Below, one piece after another: positions 15,228-16,125 of a stretch of DNA of 16,125 bases. Position 1 is the first letter of the stretch. Each line of letters begins with the position of its first letter. The notes beneath the pieces are model-generated. The model was not told the origin of the DNA. It was given only the letters and a program-made list of their open reading frames with translations, and did no database searches. The stretch covers positions 1 to 16,125 of the forward strand of contig JBCBKL010000043.1 of NCBI GenBank assembly GCA_038521825.1. Direction: 5' to 3'. The translations under genes were made by a program, and so were the position numbers. Origin of the DNA: JBCBKL01 sp038521825 (GTDB lineage Bacteria > Pseudomonadota > Alphaproteobacteria > Rhodobacterales > Rhodobacteraceae).

Positions 15228-15323
15228 ACCGTATCTGGACTGATATGCCCACATATCTCGGATAAGACGGCCCAAAGCTGCCCCTTGACCTATCGTTCAG
15301 TTTCTGCGCGCGCAGCCCGCATT

Positions 15324-15383
15324 GCGGACATTCACTCATCTTACATAGATCGTCAGTTGGGCGATTGAGATTTGCGAACACTG
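15324..15383 (+). repeat. Degenerate repeat, copy B
   Basis: The partner of copy A at 13797, in the same orientation: GCGGACATTC at 15324-15333 against GCGGCCATTC, a shared CGTCA at 15351-15355, and similar translations. The two copies flank the membrane protein/HxlR pair. This could be a dispersed repeat of the lineage or the worn edges of an inserted segment. Confidence 0.4.
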
Positions 15384-15449
15384 CCAACGAAATGTGGCGG
15401 TCACATTCAGTGCCTAAGTTGATCTACCTCATACGAAGAGAACGCTTCA

Positions 15450-15472
15450 CGTTAGCTGCAAGACTGCTAACG
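15450..15472. promoter_or_regulatory. 7-bp dyad upstream of the ABC transporter gene
   Basis: CGTTAGC (15450-15456), nine bases, GCTAACG (15466-15472): a perfect inverted repeat ending 48 bases before the ABC ATPase start. The two-turn spacing and position suit a regulator site near the promoter. No regulator for it can be named from this window. Confidence 0.45.
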
Positions 15473-15520
15473 ATAGAGTACAAAGCACCGAAATAGCTGA
15501 AAACCAAAGTTGGCATCTGG

Positions 15521-16125
15521 ATGAGCATACGCGTCACTGATTTGCAGAAGACATTCTCAAATCAAAGGGCCATCGACGGCTTGACGTTTGAAGTACCAGA
15601 AAATGCGTTCTTTTGCGTTGTCGGCGCATCGGGATGTGGGAAAAGCACGCTCCTGCGTTTGATTGCCGGACTAGAAACGCCGGACACGGGCCAGATCAAC
15701 CTTTCGGGTCGCGAGGTCTTTGGAGCGGATGTGAACGTTCCTCCCGAAGACAGAAAGGTTGGAGTTGTCTTTCAGTCCTATGCGCTCTGGCCGCATCTGA
15801 GTGTCGCAAAAAACGTCGCATTTCCATACGAGGCGCAGGGGGTCTCGGCGACCCACGCTGCCGAGCGCACAGCCGAACATCTTGAACGTGTTGCACTGAC
15901 CGAGTTTGCAGACCGTAGGCCCGAGGCATTGTCCGGCGGACAGCGTCAGCGGGTGGCGCTGGCGCGGTGCCTCGCGAGCGATGCGCGAACGATCTTGATG
16001 GACGAACCTCTAGCCAACCTCGACCCGCACTTGCGCGGAAGCATGGAGGGCGAGCTTCGAGCCTTCCACGATCGCTCAGAAGTGACTACGCTCTACATTA
16101 CGCATGATCAACGCGAAGCGATGGC
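15521..16125 (+). CDS. ABC transporter ATP-binding protein (FbpC/PotA type), 3' truncated by window
   Basis: ATG 15521 opens a frame with no stop before the window edge, giving 201 complete codons. It is the nucleotide-binding subunit of an import ABC transporter, powering uptake from a periplasmic binding protein. All motifs are present in order: Walker A GASGCGKST at 35-43, Q-loop Gln85 in VVFQSYALWPH, signature LSGGQ at 137-141, Walker B ILMDEP at 158-163, D-loop ANLD, and switch His195 in YITHDQREA. The phrase FQSYALWPHLSV resembles the iron(III), polyamine and phosphonate importers, so those are the likeliest substrates, but the regulatory C-terminal domain and partner genes are outside the window. 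No strong ribosome site is seen; a dyad at 15450-15472 may control it. Confidence 0.95.
   Translation, partial: MSIRVTDLQKTFSNQRAIDGLTFEVPENAFFCVVGASGCGKSTLLRLIAGLETPDTGQINLSGREVFGADVNVPPEDRKVGVVFQSYALWPHLSVAKNVAFPYEAQGVSATHAAERTAEHLERVALTEFADRRPEALSGGQRQRVALARCLASDARTILMDEPLANLDPHLRGSMEGELRAFHDRSEVTTLYITHDQREAM

Larger units (their letters stand above)
15100..15520. other. Non-coding gap between the HxlR gene and the ABC transporter gene
   Basis: 421 bases without a supported gene. Open frames such as 15180-15368 lack ribosome sites and match the repeat pattern rather than a protein. The stretch holds two diverged repeat blocks (15179-15227 and 15324-15383) and a dyad at 15450-15472 before the ABC gene. 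No RNA gene is recognised. Confidence 0.6.

Overview
The window looks like chromosome from a Rhodobacterales (Roseobacter-group) alphaproteobacterium. The grounds are its high GC by eye (not computed), the flagellar gene order fliF-fliH/flbE-fliN-fliP facing flgI-flgL-flgK-flgE-motB, a CtrA-type TTAA-N7-(C/T)TAAC site in front of flgE, and the protein sequences themselves. The assignment is inference, not a database result.

Layout. (1) 1-1803, plus strand: the end of fliF, then a FliH/FlbE-like gene, fliN and fliP, tightly spaced. They encode the MS-ring tail, an export-ATPase regulator, a C-ring/switch protein and an export-gate protein. (2) 1804-2026: convergent gap with an inverted repeat. 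(3) 2027-7847, minus strand, transcribed motB -> flgE -> flgK -> flgL -> flgI: stator, hook, two hook-filament junction proteins and the P-ring. flgK/flgL/flgI overlap at their stop/start codons. A CtrA-like site lies between motB and flgE. (4) 7927-8853, minus: trhO, tRNA U34 hydroxylase. (5) 8951-10997, plus: pncA and pncB, consecutive steps of NAD salvage (nicotinamide -> nicotinate -> nicotinate mononucleotide). (6) 10998-11408: non-coding, with a strong inverted repeat. (7) 11409-13763: a secreted beta-propeller protein gene (minus) divergent from a LysR regulator (plus), with a LysR-type box between them. The propeller gene's signal peptide is split by an apparent one-base frameshift. 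(8) 13764-15520: an unrecognised multi-pass membrane protein (minus) divergent from an HxlR-type regulator (plus), with a near-consensus promoter and an operator-like dyad in the gap. Diverged copies of a repeat flank this pair. (9) 15521-16125: start of an ABC transporter ATPase, cut by the window edge.

The first 11 kb is conserved core content. The last 5 kb is accessory, with two regulator/target pairs, short repeats and long non-coding spacers. I see no CRISPR array, tRNA, rRNA, transposase or phage gene. I did not find a clear new multi-gene system. The most rewarding items are the frameshifted signal peptide, the CtrA-like site, the HxlR/membrane-protein promoter architecture and the degenerate repeat family.
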